Shown: positions 36,652 to 45,606 of the stretch, piece after piece
Numbering within the stretch: position 1 is the first letter of the stretch
How the letters are laid out: the number at the start of each line of letters is the position of its first letter
NCBI RefSeq assembly: GCF_028692895.1
Contig: NZ_JAQUWN010000014.1
Span: 1 to 64,000, forward strand
Length of the DNA stretch: 64,000 nucleotides
Reading direction: 5' to 3'
From: Pseudodesulfovibrio sp.
GTDB lineage: Bacteria > Desulfobacterota > Desulfovibrionia > Desulfovibrionales > Desulfovibrionaceae
Notes under the pieces: model-generated
Databases searched by the model: none
What the model was told of the DNA's origin: nothing
Seen by the model: the letters and a program-made list of their open reading frames with translations, nothing else
Translations under genes and position numbers: made by a program

Positions 36652-36667
36652 TGGCACGCTGGTTGCT
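36652..36667 (+). promoter_or_regulatory. Sigma-54 promoter of the tadE-like operon
   Basis: TGGCACG-N4-TTGCT, a perfect -24/-12 match, about 60 bp before the first TadE-like gene. An AT-rich stretch (36540-36650) lies upstream, with the inverted repeat AGATGTT (36615-36621) and AACATCT (36635-36641). It mirrors the flp promoter on the other strand. Confidence 0.9.
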
Positions 36668-36726
36668 TGCCGCAGTTGCAAGCCCGCCGGGGGCGTGCAT
36701 TGCATCTTGAGCAAGGAGACATGGAA

Positions 36727-37107
36727 ATGAGGAAGAGGGACGCGTCACGCCGGGGCATCGCGGCCGTGGAATTCGGGTTGCTGCTCCCGCTCATGGTCCT
36801 GTTGCTCTTTTTCCTGGTGGAGGGGGCGAGCGCCATGCACGCCTATTCCACCCTGGTGGAGGCCAGCCGCGAGGGGGCCCGCAAGGCCCTTGTCGACGGG
36901 GACACCGCCAACGTGGCTGCCATGGTCGAGGCCCTGACCACGGACCTGGACCGCGACAGCCTGACCACCGCCGTGAGCGAAGGACCGGATACCGTTACCG
37001 TCGAGGTGAGCTATGACTACCACCCGTTCAACGAAAACATCCTCGAAATCCTGGTGGGCAGCGAGACCATTCAACTGGCCGCCCGCACCACCATGCCGCT
37101 GCCGTAG
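36727..37107 (+). CDS. TadE-like pseudopilin
   Basis: A 126-residue protein. The start at 36727 has an AAGGAG site 8 bases away; the ATG at 36721 is too close to it. The N-terminus RRGIAAVEFGLLLPLMVLLLFF is the TadE signature: Arg-Arg-Gly, then the Val-Glu-Phe processing context and a hydrophobic helix. The rest is a small periplasmic domain. It is first in the sigma-54 driven operon and should be cut by the CpaA-type peptidase. Confidence 0.88.
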   Translation: MRKRDASRRGIAAVEFGLLLPLMVLLLFFLVEGASAMHAYSTLVEASREGARKALVDGDTANVAAMVEALTTDLDRDSLTTAVSEGPDTVTVEVSYDYHPFNENILEILVGSETIQLAARTTMPLP

Positions 37108-38347
37108 GCGCGGCCCCCGGCGCGGGGCCACCAGCCTGATGGTGGCCATGCTCCTGCCCGTGCTCCTGGCCGTGGCTGGGCTGGCCATCGACATGGGCAA
37201 CATGTACGTCACCCACACCCGCCTCCAGGCCGCGGTGGACGCGGGCGCGCTGGCGGGCAGCCTGGAGCTCCCCTACGATCCCGACCTGGACAAGGGTCTG
37301 GTCCGGGCTGCCGTGCTCTCCATGGTCGCCGCCAACATGGAGCGGGCCGAGGTCACTTCGGTCGCGCCCGGCGCCGAGGTGCGCAGCGTGGTGGTCCAGG
37401 CCAGGGCCAAGGTCCAGCTCTTCCTGATGCGCTTCCTGAACCTTGCCGACGAATACATCACGGCCAGGGCGGCCGCCGGTTTCAACAAGCTGGAGGTGGT
37501 CTTCGTCACCGACAACTCCGGCTCCATGAAGGGCGCGCCCATCAATATGGTCAAGGAGGCCTCCATCGGCCTGACCGACCTGCTCATCCCTGACGGGACC
37601 TCGCCCGACACCAAGGTCGGAATGGTCGCCTTCCGGGGCAAGGTCCGGGTCGGCGCGGGCGTGGACGGGCTGGCCGCGGGCTGCCGCAACGCCGACGGAT
37701 CGGTGAACACCGGCATCAACCAGGCGTTCATGGACGAATACTACGCCCTGCCCTACTACTACCGGCAGTCCATCCCGCTGGACACCTGCTCGGACATCCC
37801 CGAGGCCATGCCGCTCAGCAAGGACAAGAACGCGGTCATCGCGGCCATCAACGGGCAGGACGCCCTGGGCGCGGCGTCGGGCACGGTCGTCTCCGAGGGC
37901 CTCAAGTGGGGCCGCCACATCCTGACCCCCGAGGCCCCCTACACCCAGGCCGGGAGCAGGGACGACTTTCGCAAGATCATGATCGTGCTCACCGACGGCG
38001 ACACCGAGGACGGCGAGTGCGGCGGGGCATACCGCGCCTCATACCGGCCCAACGTCTACTGGACCAACGCATACTACGGCATGGGCGACAAGGCCTCGCA
38101 CTGCGACGACGGCGGCGCGCTCAACGCGGCCATGCTGGCCGAGGCGCAGGCCGCCAAGGACGCGGGCATCGAGATATTCGCCATCCGCTTCGGCTCCTCG
38201 GACACGGTGGACGTCAACCTGATGAAGTCCATCGCCTCCAGCAAGGCGGGCACGGACGACCACTATTTCGACGCGCCCTCGGTCTACGACATCCCGGACG
38301 TGTTCAAGCGGATCGGCAAGCAGCTCGGCTGGCGGCTGCTCAACTAG
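37013..38347 (+). CDS. TadG-like pilus protein with VWA domain
   Basis: An N-terminal TadG segment (RRGATSLMVAMLLPVLLAVAGLAIDMGNMYV) leads into a region of about 100 residues and then a VWA domain with the metal-site motif VFVTDNSGSMKG and IMIVLTDGDTEDGE. It is predicted to sit in the inner membrane with the VWA domain outside, perhaps as a pilus-tip or adhesion component. The start is unsure: ATG 37013 (GAGGTGAG before it) overlaps TadE by 95 bp, whereas ATG 37139 would remove the conserved RRG. No better codon was found in between. Confidence 0.82.
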   Translation: MTTTRSTKTSSKSWWAARPFNWPPAPPCRCRRRGPRRGATSLMVAMLLPVLLAVAGLAIDMGNMYVTHTRLQAAVDAGALAGSLELPYDPDLDKGLVRAAVLSMVAANMERAEVTSVAPGAEVRSVVVQARAKVQLFLMRFLNLADEYITARAAAGFNKLEVVFVTDNSGSMKGAPINMVKEASIGLTDLLIPDGTSPDTKVGMVAFRGKVRVGAGVDGLAAGCRNADGSVNTGINQAFMDEYYALPYYYRQSIPLDTCSDIPEAMPLSKDKNAVIAAINGQDALGAASGTVVSEGLKWGRHILTPEAPYTQAGSRDDFRKIMIVLTDGDTEDGECGGAYRASYRPNVYWTNAYYGMGDKASHCDDGGALNAAMLAEAQAAKDAGIEIFAIRFGSSDTVDVNLMKSIASSKAGTDDHYFDAPSVYDIPDVFKRIGKQLGWRLLN

Positions 38348-38357
38348 GGAGGCGACC

Positions 38358-38822
38358 ATGCACACGGCACGCAATCGACACCGCAGGGGGCTGGTCTCCC
38401 TGGAGTTCGCCCTGATCCTGCCCCTGCTCCTGGCCCTGGCCATGGCCCTCATCGAGGGCGGGGTGATGTTCTACTCCTGGCTGACCATCCAGAAGGCGGC
38501 CCAGTCCGGCGCGCGCTTCGCGGCCACCGGCCAGGGCGAGGACCAGGGCACGCGTATGTCCCAAATCCTCGGGGTGGCCGAGGAATGGATGGACCACCTG
38601 GACAAGGGCGAAAAGACCATCGTGGTCCGTTCCTGGCCCGCCGGCCTGCCCGAGGGCGACGGCGTGGAGGGCGACGCTGGCGGCCCCTGCCAGATGGTCG
38701 AGGTGGACGTGACCTACACCTACCACCCCTTCACCCCGGTCATCGGCTCGGCCCTGCCCGAAACCATTCCCCTGCGCGGGACCGACCGCAAGCTCAACGA
38801 GCCCTGGCGGCCCTGCGACTGA
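38358..38822 (+). CDS. TadE/TadF-like pseudopilin
   Basis: A 154-residue protein 10 bp after the TadG-like gene, behind GGGAGG. RRGLVSLEFALILPLLLALAMALIEGG is the TadE-type processing and helix segment. The C-terminal domain includes a Cys pair region (GPCQMVEVDV and RPCD) that may form a disulfide. It is the last gene of the plus-strand pilus operon. Confidence 0.87.
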   Translation: MHTARNRHRRGLVSLEFALILPLLLALAMALIEGGVMFYSWLTIQKAAQSGARFAATGQGEDQGTRMSQILGVAEEWMDHLDKGEKTIVVRSWPAGLPEGDGVEGDAGGPCQMVEVDVTYTYHPFTPVIGSALPETIPLRGTDRKLNEPWRPCD

Positions 38823-38862
38823 TCCCGCTCTTTCCGCGGCCACGCCGCATCCCCCCTCCGGA

Positions 38863-38890
38863 AAGGCTCCCCAGGCGGGGAGCCTTTTCC
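38863..38890 (+). terminator. Rho-independent terminator of the tadE operon
   Basis: Stem AAGGCTCCCC (38863-38872), loop AGGC, GGGGAGCCTT (38877-38886) with TTTTCC at the end. Confidence 0.85.
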
Positions 38891-39023
38891 ATGCCGCCCC
38901 GCATTCCCCGAATAAGAATAATTGCTTTTAACCGCTCGCTGCGCTAAGAATTCCAGGCAAGGCGGTGCAAAGCCCCGGCGCGCGCAAACGCCGGGACAAC
39001 GCCATGATACGGAGCAAAAAAGA

Positions 39024-39755
39024 GTGAGCGACTTCCCACAGATCCTCGGCGTGTATTCCCTGCAACTGGAAGCGGAACTTGGCACGGGCGGCACCCAGTC
39101 CACCCATGCGAACGTCACTTATTGGTACGCCCGCCAGCTCGGCGAGGACCGGTTCGAGGTCCAGCCCCTCAACGCCCAGCACGTCCCCTCGGGCGTGCGG
39201 TCCGAGCTGAAGGCCATGGATTTCCTCAAGCAGTACACGCCCGAGCCCAGCTACTACCGCATCCACACCGTCCCGGCCCTGAAGAGCCTGGCCCGCAAGA
39301 TCGAAATGGGCACCAAGGCCTTTGCCGAGGGCAAGCTGGACGAGGCCGAAAACCAGTTCATCAAGGCCCTGATGATCGACGACAAGAGCGTCGAGGCCAA
39401 CTACGGCCTGGGCGAGGTCTATTCCGAGACAAAGGAGTTCGACAAGCTGCGCGGCGTGCTCGAAACCCTGCTCGGCCTGAGCGAGGCCTTCACCTACGTG
39501 CATCGCCAGCGCTTCAACCAGTTCGGCATCAGCCTGCGCAAGAACGGCCACTACGACGAATCCATCCGTTACTACGAAAAATCCCTGGAGATCGTGGACG
39601 AGGACGAAAACGTCTACTTCAACCTGGCCCGGGTCTATTTTGAAAAAGGCATGAACGATCGCTGCATCACCAACCTGCAGCAGGCCCTGAGCCTCAACCC
39701 CGAATTCATCGAAGCGCAGAAGTTCCTCAAATACTGCCAGAAACGCGCGGCCTGA
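39024..39755 (+). CDS. TPR-repeat protein, unknown function
   Basis: A 243-residue soluble protein. The GTG at 39024 is chosen because GGAG lies 9 bases upstream and conserved-looking sequence starts there (SDFPQILGVYS). Residues 1-70 form a separate domain. From about residue 95 there are four TPR-like units (KAFAEGKLDEAENQFIKAL, SIRYYEKSLEIVDEDENVYF, CITNLQQALSLNPEF). It probably mediates protein contacts. It is monocistronic with a strong terminator. No family assigned. Confidence 0.8.
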   Translation: MSDFPQILGVYSLQLEAELGTGGTQSTHANVTYWYARQLGEDRFEVQPLNAQHVPSGVRSELKAMDFLKQYTPEPSYYRIHTVPALKSLARKIEMGTKAFAEGKLDEAENQFIKALMIDDKSVEANYGLGEVYSETKEFDKLRGVLETLLGLSEAFTYVHRQRFNQFGISLRKNGHYDESIRYYEKSLEIVDEDENVYFNLARVYFEKGMNDRCITNLQQALSLNPEFIEAQKFLKYCQKRAA

Positions 39756-39781
39756 CCCGCGCGAACCCCGCGTCGCGAACA

Positions 39782-39811
39782 GCCGCCCCGGCCAGCCGGG
39801 GCGGCTTTTTT
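39782..39811 (+). terminator. Rho-independent terminator after the TPR gene
   Basis: Stem GCCGCCCCGG/CCGGGGCGGC at 39782-39805 with a T6 tract. Confidence 0.95.
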
Positions 39812-39964
39812 CATGGCTTGCGGCCCCCCGGCCCGCCGTTTTTTTTCCACTCTCCCTCTTGCCATTCCCGATTCCATTCTTATCATATGTGAACATACGA
39901 ATAATACATTAACGGGCCGCCCTGCGGGGAATGGCCCGACACCTCTCCAACCGAGGAGGAAACT

Positions 39965-40087
39965 ATGCCCAACATGGATTATCCCGGACCGTGCCTCTCC
40001 TGCATCGCCGACAACTGCGAGTTGTGGGACCAGAATCTGACGGAGAGCCAGGACGAACGCAACGAAGGCGGCGAGGAATCCCGCTAA
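39965..40087 (+). CDS. Tiny Cys-containing protein (40 residues)
   Basis: A 40-residue reading frame behind a very strong GAGGAGGAAACT site and followed by a perfect terminator, which argues that it is a real gene. The protein has PCLSCIADNC, three cysteines within nine residues, and an acidic Glu/Gln/Asn-rich tail. An AT-rich stretch with TTGCCA-N16-TATCAT (about 39867-39894) upstream could be its promoter. Function unknown; a metal-binding or redox peptide is possible. Confidence 0.65.
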   Translation: MPNMDYPGPCLSCIADNCELWDQNLTESQDERNEGGEESR

Positions 40088-40110
40088 CCCGAGCATCCCG
40101 AAAAAACGAC

Positions 40111-40145
40111 GCGCCCCGACCGAAAACGGCCGGGGCGCTTTTTTT
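40111..40145 (+). terminator. Rho-independent terminator after the tiny gene
   Basis: Stem GCGCCCCG-AC-CG, loop AAAA, CGGCCGGGGCGC, then a T7 tract. Confidence 0.92.
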
Positions 40146-40165
40146 CATCAATTGGCCCGAGGCCC

Positions 40166-40951
40166 TCAGGGCACTTCGCCGAGGTACTTGAGGCAGAGCG
40201 CCTTGATCTCGCCCCGCTTCCGGATCTCGTTCAGGCCGCGGTCGAAATCGTCCCGCAGCTCCCGGTTCATGAAGAAAACGGCGCGGGGCGACGGGGGGAA
40301 GACGTCGTGGAACGTCAGCGGCCGGTCCAGCCCCAGCCCCTTGGCCTGGGGGGATTCGGCGAGCTTCTTGCGCCAGTAATAGAAAATGCGCTTGTCGGAG
40401 ATGAGGATGTCCGCGCGGTCGGCATAGAGCATGCCAACGTGCAGGGACTGGTCGGCCAGCTCCCGGTAGCAGGCGAGTTCGGCGGTCACCTGCCGGAACT
40501 CGGGGCCCAGGTACTTGTGCGCGTTCTGGAAGGCCAGGACCCGGCGGCCCAGCAGGTCCCCCAGGCGGTTCACCACCAGCCCCTTCTCGGCCAGGGTGAT
40601 GGCGTAGTTGTGATAGGCGAGGGTCTCGGCGGAGTGAAAGACAGGCAGACCCGTCTCCCGGCCCAGGTCGTAGGACAGGTTGGCGGCCACGGCGTCGAGG
40701 GTCCCGCGCGACAGCTCCATGGGCAGGCGCAGGTTGGGCAGGTAGACGAAGACCGGGGAACGCCCGGATACGGCCAGAGCCTGCTGGATGATCTCCACCT
40801 CCAGCCCCTGGTTGTTCTCGCGGATGACGTAGGGCGGCAGCACGAAACCGATGCCGATGCGCACGTCTTGCGCCAGGGCGGGAACGGCGAAAAGCGCGGC
40901 CAGCGCGACGGCCAGGAGCGCGCTGAAGAAGCGGGACCGCAAATGGAACAT
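40166..40951 (-). CDS. Family 3 periplasmic solute-binding protein
   Basis: A 261-residue exported protein; the start at 40951 follows CAAGGG and gives the signal peptide LRSRFFSALLAVALAALFAVPALA. The mature domain is the bacterial extracellular solute-binding family 3 fold (VRIGIGFVLPPYVIRENNQGLEVEIIQQAL; AVAANLSYDLGRETGLPVF). No permease or ATPase gene is nearby, so it may serve as a receptor module or work with a distant transporter. The ligand is unknown. Confidence 0.85.
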   Translation of the reverse strand: MFHLRSRFFSALLAVALAALFAVPALAQDVRIGIGFVLPPYVIRENNQGLEVEIIQQALAVSGRSPVFVYLPNLRLPMELSRGTLDAVAANLSYDLGRETGLPVFHSAETLAYHNYAITLAEKGLVVNRLGDLLGRRVLAFQNAHKYLGPEFRQVTAELACYRELADQSLHVGMLYADRADILISDKRIFYYWRKKLAESPQAKGLGLDRPLTFHDVFPPSPRAVFFMNRELRDDFDRGLNEIRKRGEIKALCLKYLGEVP

Positions 40952-41011
40952 CCCTTGCCCATATCCGACAAACAACGGCGCGTCCAGCGCCAAATCAAAT
41001 GAGCGTTTACC

Positions 41012-41833
41012 CTACAGCCAGCGCACCTCGGCCCGCGGCCGGGGCGGGGCGGACGGGCAGCGCCGGGCGGGTCGTCCCAGGAGCAACGCTCCGTGCGCAA
41101 CCAGGCCCTCCCCCATGCCCAGGGCGGCGCGCACGGCGGGGTCGCTTCCGGCGGCCATGAGGACGTAGCCGCACCAGCACGCGCCCAGGCCCGCGCCGTG
41201 GGCGGCCAGCTCCAGCCAGGCCGTGGCGATGACCGCGTCCTCGGACGGGGTGACGCCCCGCTCGGGCGCGAGGGCCACGGCCAGGGCCGGGGCGTCGCGG
41301 CAGATCAGGTCCTCGCCCTCGTCCCATTTGCGGACCAGCCCGCCCAGGTGCAGCCGGGACGCGACCTCGCTCCCGGCCTCGGCCTCGCGCCGCATCCACC
41401 CGGCCACGGCCCCGGCGACGCCGCGCACCCTGTCCGCGCCCAGGGCCACGGCCCAGCGCACGGGCCGGGCGTTGTGCCCCGAGGGCGCGTACTGGGTCAG
41501 GTCCAGAAGCCGGGCGAGGAGGCCGCGGTCCAGGGGCTCGGGCCGGAAGGCCCGGACCGAGCGGCGGCCCATGAGCAGCCGTTCCACCTGCCCTGCCGAC
41601 GGAGCCTCGGCGATCCCGCGGAGCGGCGCGGCCGGGCGGTCGAACCGGTCCAGGCGGAAGGCCCCTGTGGGGCAGACGGCCATGCAGTGGCCGCAGGATA
41701 TGCAGTAGTCCGCCTTTTTCGCGTGGGCGACGGGCAGGCCGTCCCCGGAAATTTCCACGCACCCCAGGGGGCACTCGGCCGCGCACAGGCCGTCGCGGGC
41801 GCAGCGCTCCGTGTCAATGGTGAACAGGGCCAT
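41012..41833 (-). CDS. Nitroreductase-family protein with N-terminal 2[4Fe-4S] ferredoxin domain
   Basis: A 273-residue fusion. The start at 41833 lies behind GGAGGCGGCCC. Cluster motifs are [15 protein letters not shown] and [15 protein letters not shown] in the first 70 residues. The FMN nitroreductase domain follows ([54 protein letters not shown]). Such proteins are common in anaerobes and pass ferredoxin-level electrons to an FMN site; the substrate is unknown. It is divergent from glnS. Confidence 0.92.
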   Translation of the reverse strand: MALFTIDTERCARDGLCAAECPLGCVEISGDGLPVAHAKKADYCISCGHCMAVCPTGAFRLDRFDRPAAPLRGIAEAPSAGQVERLLMGRRSVRAFRPEPLDRGLLARLLDLTQYAPSGHNARPVRWAVALGADRVRGVAGAVAGWMRREAEAGSEVASRLHLGGLVRKWDEGEDLICRDAPALAVALAPERGVTPSEDAVIATAWLELAAHGAGLGACWCGYVLMAAGSDPAVRAALGMGEGLVAHGALLLGRPARRCPSAPPRPRAEVRWL

Positions 41834-41988
41834 GGGCCGCCTCCTTCCGCCCGTCCGGCCTCCGCTTTTGTCCTTCCCCGCGCGAGGGATGCGTTGACCG
41901 GCCTGGCGATTTCCCGTATTTCCTAATCCACCGGAGCGCGCGGCCGTCGCCGCGCCTGCGGGGGAACCATCATCAGCAAGGAACATCC

Positions 41989-43764
41989 ATGAGCAACAAG
42001 CCCGAAGGCCCGGAAAAAGGCAAGGATTTCATCCGCACGATCATCGACAAGGACAACGAAACCGGCGTGTACGGCGGCCGGGTGCACACCCGTTTTCCCC
42101 CGGAGCCCAACGGCTACCTGCATATCGGCCACGCCAAGTCCATCTGCCTGAACTTCGGCGTCGCCCGCGACTACCAGGGCAAGTGCAACCTCCGCTTCGA
42201 CGACACCAACCCGGTGAAAGAGGACGTGGAGTACGTGGACTCCATCCGCGAGGACGTGCACTGGCTCGGCTTCGACTGGGACGCCAACTTCTACGCCTCC
42301 GACTACTTCGAGAAGCTCTATTTCATCGCCGAGCTGTTCATCAAGATGGGCAAGGCCTACGTGGACCACCAGTCGGCCGACGAGATCCGCGCCAACCGGG
42401 GCACCCTCAAGGAGCCCGGCGTTCCGTCCCCCCACCGCGACCGGACCGTGGACGAGAACCTCGCCCTGTTCCGCGCCATGCGCGCGGGCGACATGAAGGA
42501 CGGCGAGTGCGTCCTGCGCGCGAAGATCGATATGACCGCCGCCAACGTGGTCATGCGCGACCCGACGCTCTACCGCATCAAGCACGCAGACCACCACCGC
42601 ACCGGCGCGGCCTGGTGCATCTACCCGATGTACGACTTCACCCACGGCCTGTCCGACGCCATCGAGGGCGTGACCCACTCCCTGTGCACCCTGGAGTTCG
42701 AGAACAACCGGCCCCTCTACGACTGGTGCGTGGATACGCTGATGGAGGGACTGCGCCAGCCGGAGCTCTTCGGCGAGAACGCGGCCATATATAATGAATT
42801 GGCCGCCCTGCCCGGCTTCAACCAGCGCCCCCGCCAGTACGAGTTCGCCCGCCTGAACATCACCGGCACGGTCCTGTCCAAGCGCAAGCTCATCCAACTG
42901 GTCAAGGAAGGCCACGTCTCGGGCTGGGACGACCCGCGCATGCCGACCATCTGCGGCTTCCGCCGCCGGGGCTACACCCCGGAGTCCATCCGCGACTTCT
43001 GCGAGCGCATCGGCATCGCCAAGTCCGACTCCACCGTGGAGTTCGCCCTCCTGGAGCACTGCCTGCGCCAGGACCTGAACGACCGCGCCCCGCGCTACCT
43101 CGGCGTCCTGGACCCGGTCAAGCTGGTCATTGAGAACTACCCCGAGGACCAGACGGACGAGTTCGACATGCCGCTCCACCCGGAGGAGGAGTCCTTCGGC
43201 CACCGCGTGGTGCCCTTCTCCAAGGAGCTGTGGATCGAGCGCGAGGACTTCATGATCGACCCGCCCAAGAAATTCTTCCGCCTGGGACCCGGCCGCGAGG
43301 TCCGGCTGCGCTTCGCCTACTACGTCACCTGCACCGGCTACGAGACCGACCCCGACGGCAAGGTCACGCTCATCCGCGCCAGCTACGACCCCGAGACCAA
43401 GGGCGGCTGGTCCAAGGACGGCCGCAAGGTCAAGGGCACCCTGCACTGGGTGTCGGCGAAGCACGGCGTCAAGGCCGAGGTGCGCAACTACGGCAACCTC
43501 TTCACCACCGAGAATCCCAACGCCGTGGAGGAGGGCAAGACCTTCCTCGACTACCTGAACCCGGACTCCCTGGAAGTGCTCGACACCTGCTGGGTGGAGC
43601 CAGCCCTGGCCGAGATGAAGCCCGGGACCAACTTCCAGTTCGAGCGCATGGGCTACTACTGCGCGGACAGCCGCGACCACAAGCCGGGCGGCAGGCTCGT
43701 CTTCAACCGCACCGCCACCCTGCGCGACACCTGGGCCAAAATTCAAAAGAAGGGCGACAACTGA
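41989..43764 (+). CDS. glnS: Glutaminyl-tRNA synthetase
   Basis: A 591-residue class I synthetase that charges tRNA-Gln with glutamine. The catalytic HIGH motif is in [20 protein letters not shown], and the KMSKS counterpart is VLSKRKLI. The two C-terminal beta-barrels follow from about residue 340 ([20 protein letters not shown]). Residue [12 protein letters not shown] is typical of GlnRS. It starts behind AAGGAACATCC and is monocistronic with a strong terminator. Length is slightly above the usual 550. Confidence 0.98.
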   Translation: MSNKPEGPEKGKDFIRTIIDKDNETGVYGGRVHTRFPPEPNGYLHIGHAKSICLNFGVARDYQGKCNLRFDDTNPVKEDVEYVDSIREDVHWLGFDWDANFYASDYFEKLYFIAELFIKMGKAYVDHQSADEIRANRGTLKEPGVPSPHRDRTVDENLALFRAMRAGDMKDGECVLRAKIDMTAANVVMRDPTLYRIKHADHHRTGAAWCIYPMYDFTHGLSDAIEGVTHSLCTLEFENNRPLYDWCVDTLMEGLRQPELFGENAAIYNELAALPGFNQRPRQYEFARLNITGTVLSKRKLIQLVKEGHVSGWDDPRMPTICGFRRRGYTPESIRDFCERIGIAKSDSTVEFALLEHCLRQDLNDRAPRYLGVLDPVKLVIENYPEDQTDEFDMPLHPEEESFGHRVVPFSKELWIEREDFMIDPPKKFFRLGPGREVRLRFAYYVTCTGYETDPDGKVTLIRASYDPETKGGWSKDGRKVKGTLHWVSAKHGVKAEVRNYGNLFTTENPNAVEEGKTFLDYLNPDSLEVLDTCWVEPALAEMKPGTNFQFERMGYYCADSRDHKPGGRLVFNRTATLRDTWAKIQKKGDN

Positions 43765-43787
43765 TCGGCCCGCAACACCCGCCAATG

Positions 43788-43819
43788 AAAAGGGACCGCC
43801 CGGTGCGGTCCCTTTTTTT
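43788..43819 (+). terminator. Rho-independent terminator of glnS
   Basis: Stem AAAGGGACCGC (43788-43798), loop CCGGT, GCGGTCCCTTT, then a T run to 43819. Confidence 0.93.
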
Positions 43820-43911
43820 CGTCCGCGAAGCGGACGGCCGCGCCGTCCGGACAGGTCGGCCGGTCATCGGCTGGCTCGGCGCTGCCCTCGGCCTGCCCCG
43901 CCACTGAAACG

Positions 43912-43936
43912 AAAAAGGCCGCATGTGCGGCCTTTT
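43912..43936. terminator. Bidirectional terminator beside the YciI gene
   Basis: Stem GGCCGC (43917-43922) and GCGGCC (43927-43932) with A5 before and T4 after. It mainly serves the minus-strand gene ending at 43960. Confidence 0.8.
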
Positions 43937-43959
43937 GCAATATCCCGAGGGAGGGAGCG

Positions 43960-44247
43960 CTACGCCATGAGCGCTTCCAGGCCCTTGGCCGTCATGGAGG
44001 GGATGAACTCCGTGACGGTGTACCAGGCCACCCCGTTGCGCTTGAACGGGTCCTTGTTCAGCACGGCCTGCAGCTCCCCGGCCGAGGCGCAGCGGGCGAT
44101 TATCACCCCGCCGGTGCGCGGCTCCTTGCGGCCCGAGGCGATGAACACGCCCTTTTCATATTGTTCCTTGAGAAAGGCGACGTGCGCCCCGAGATGCGCG
44201 TCCACCGCCTCCAGGGGCGCGACATAGGCGAGATCGACAATAAACAT
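43960..44247 (-). CDS. YciI-family protein
   Basis: A 95-residue small protein of the YciI/YCII fold: HVAFLKEQYEKGVFIASGRKEPRTGGVIIARCAS and KDPFKRNGVAWYTVTEF. The conserved His (GAHVAFL) and Asp (NKDPF) of the family are present. Members are cytoplasmic, small ferredoxin-like enzymes of uncertain reaction. The start follows GGAAATC. It is divergent from a TetR gene 299 bp away and could be one of its targets. Confidence 0.9.
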   Translation of the reverse strand: MFIVDLAYVAPLEAVDAHLGAHVAFLKEQYEKGVFIASGRKEPRTGGVIIARCASAGELQAVLNKDPFKRNGVAWYTVTEFIPSMTAKGLEALMA

Positions 44248-44465
44248 GATTTCCTTCCGTTGCAGTTGATTTGGCTTTGACGCCGACGAGCGGTCGGCAG
44301 GTCCGAGGTCTACGGCAGGCCGGGGCCGTTGTCAAAGGAAGAGCGCCCTTTTTCTCCGATCCGATCCAAAAGGATTCCGCCCGCTTGCCGCAGGCCTTTT
44401 GCCCCGTCGGGAGGCCGCCTGCGTAAGCCGGCCGGACAAATCCGAAAAAATGCGCACAGGGGGGG

Positions 44466-44494
44466 TTGACTTTGATTGCACAATCAATCTAATA
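44466..44494 (+). promoter_or_regulatory. Promoter of the second tetR gene
   Basis: TTGACT (44466-44471), 17-bp spacer, CTAATA (44489-44494). The spacer is almost wholly occupied by the palindrome TTGATTG-CA-CAATCAA. Confidence 0.6.
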
Positions 44495-44521
44495 CAGGGG
44501 CGTTGGCTGATTGTCCAATCA
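44472..44521 (+). promoter_or_regulatory. Twin operator TGATTG-N2-CAATCA
   Basis: Palindrome 1 (44472-44487) has 7-bp arms and lies between -35 and -10. Palindrome 2 (44508-44521) has 6-bp arms and lies after the start site. Both continue with AATC. The layout predicts tight autorepression by the TetR protein encoded at 44547. Confidence 0.8.
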
Positions 44522-44546
44522 ATCGGCCCGAAGAGGGAAACGGGAA

Positions 44547-45185
44547 ATGACCAAAAAGGAAGCGATACTCACGGCAGCCCAGCAGGCCTTCGGCCAGTTG
44601 GGATTCACCGCGGCCACCGTCAAGGACGTGGCCGGGCGGGCTGGCGTGTCCTTCGGCCTGGTCTCCCACTACTTCGGCAGCAAGCAGGACCTCTACCTGG
44701 CCGCCGCCTTCGACATGGCGGACCGGCTGGTCGACAAGCTGAGCGGCTCCACCGGGGGCGAAGGCTCCGGCCTCGACAAGGTGCGCCGCTACATGGCCGC
44801 CTACTTCGACTTCACCGAGGAGCACCGCTACCGCTTCCCCATCCTGCTCAGGTGTTCGCCCTTCAGCCATCTGGAGCCGGGCGTGGACGCGCGGCGCGTG
44901 GCCGAAAAGTTCGGCGTCTTCATCGACATCCTCAAGGGATGCGTGGAGGAGGGCATCGCGGACGGCTCCATCCGCCCCCTGCCCCGTGAAAAGACCGCGC
45001 TGATCATATACGGCAACATCGTGGGCAGCGTCCGGACGAGCCTCCTGACTCCCTACGAGAGCAAGGGGATTTTCCTGGACACCATCGAGCACGTGACGCG
45101 CAGCCTGGAACGCCATCCGGCCGCAGGCGGCTGCTGGCAGCCGGTGGAAATGGCCAACGCGGACAGCGGGACCCCCGATCACTAG
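44547..45185 (+). CDS. TetR-family transcriptional regulator (CerR-like C-terminus)
   Basis: A 212-residue regulator; ATG 44547 follows CGGGAA, while an upstream TTG would lie inside the operator and is rejected. The helix-turn-helix reads AFGQLGFTAATVKDVAGRAGVSFGLVSHYFGSK. The C-terminal helical domain includes EHRYRFPILLRCSPFSHLEPG. It should bind the twin TGATTG-N2-CAATCA sites. No operon partner follows; the divergent YciI gene and unlinked genes are possible targets. Confidence 0.9.
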   Translation: MTKKEAILTAAQQAFGQLGFTAATVKDVAGRAGVSFGLVSHYFGSKQDLYLAAAFDMADRLVDKLSGSTGGEGSGLDKVRRYMAAYFDFTEEHRYRFPILLRCSPFSHLEPGVDARRVAEKFGVFIDILKGCVEEGIADGSIRPLPREKTALIIYGNIVGSVRTSLLTPYESKGIFLDTIEHVTRSLERHPAAGGCWQPVEMANADSGTPDH

Positions 45186-45398
45186 ACGGACAAGAACAAA
45201 CAAGGACACTCTCGACCCGCGCGACGGCCGAAAACGCCGCCTCCGCCCCGGATGACCGGACCCGACCCCGCGCGAGACAACAACATAGACACCCATTGCC
45301 GAACCAGACACACCTCCAAACGGCAGACTAGGATTGGACCGCAACCCACACCTGACAGCCTGTTTATGGTTCGGAACCCGGTTCGCCGGGTCACACAA
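45186..45398. other. Non-coding stretch after the second tetR gene
   Basis: No supported gene in this 213-bp stretch; with the repeats and promoter beyond it, the whole gene-free interval runs to 45684. It leads to the terminator at 45399. Confidence 0.4.
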
Positions 45399-45430
45399 GG
45401 GAGCCGCTTCGGCGGCTCCCTTCTTCTTTT
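45399..45430 (+). terminator. Rho-independent terminator upstream of the TGTCGCA cluster
   Basis: Stem GGGAGCCGC (45399-45407), loop, GCGGCTCCC (45412-45420), then TTCTTCTTTT. Confidence 0.88.
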
Positions 45431-45461
45431 GCCCTTCCCCCGGCCACCCCACGGCCACGCA

Positions 45462-45527
45462 TGTCGCATTGCGACACTTGCAACACATATGTCGCATTTC
45501 AACTGTCGCATGCGACGCTTTGTCGCA
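45462..45527 (+). promoter_or_regulatory. TGTCGCA repeat cluster, probable enhancer sites of a sigma-54 activator
   Basis: Direct TGTCGCA copies start at 45462, 45490, 45504 and 45521. Inverted TGCGACA occurs at 45470-45476 and TGCGAC at 45511-45516, giving the palindromes TGTCGCATTGCGACA and TGTCGCATGCGAC. The cluster ends 80 bp before the -24/-12 promoter, the usual distance for enhancer-binding proteins. Confidence 0.78.
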
Positions 45528-45606
45528 ACACACTCCACAGGAGCAGGATTTCTAGACTTCGTTTAACCATTGGTTTTAATGAAATATAATGGAAATACCC
45601 TCTCTC

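Noticed and set aside
45462..45527. CRISPR-like short repeats
   Set aside because: Heptamers in both orientations with irregular 7-21 bp gaps and no uniform spacer. Position before a sigma-54 promoter fits enhancer sites.
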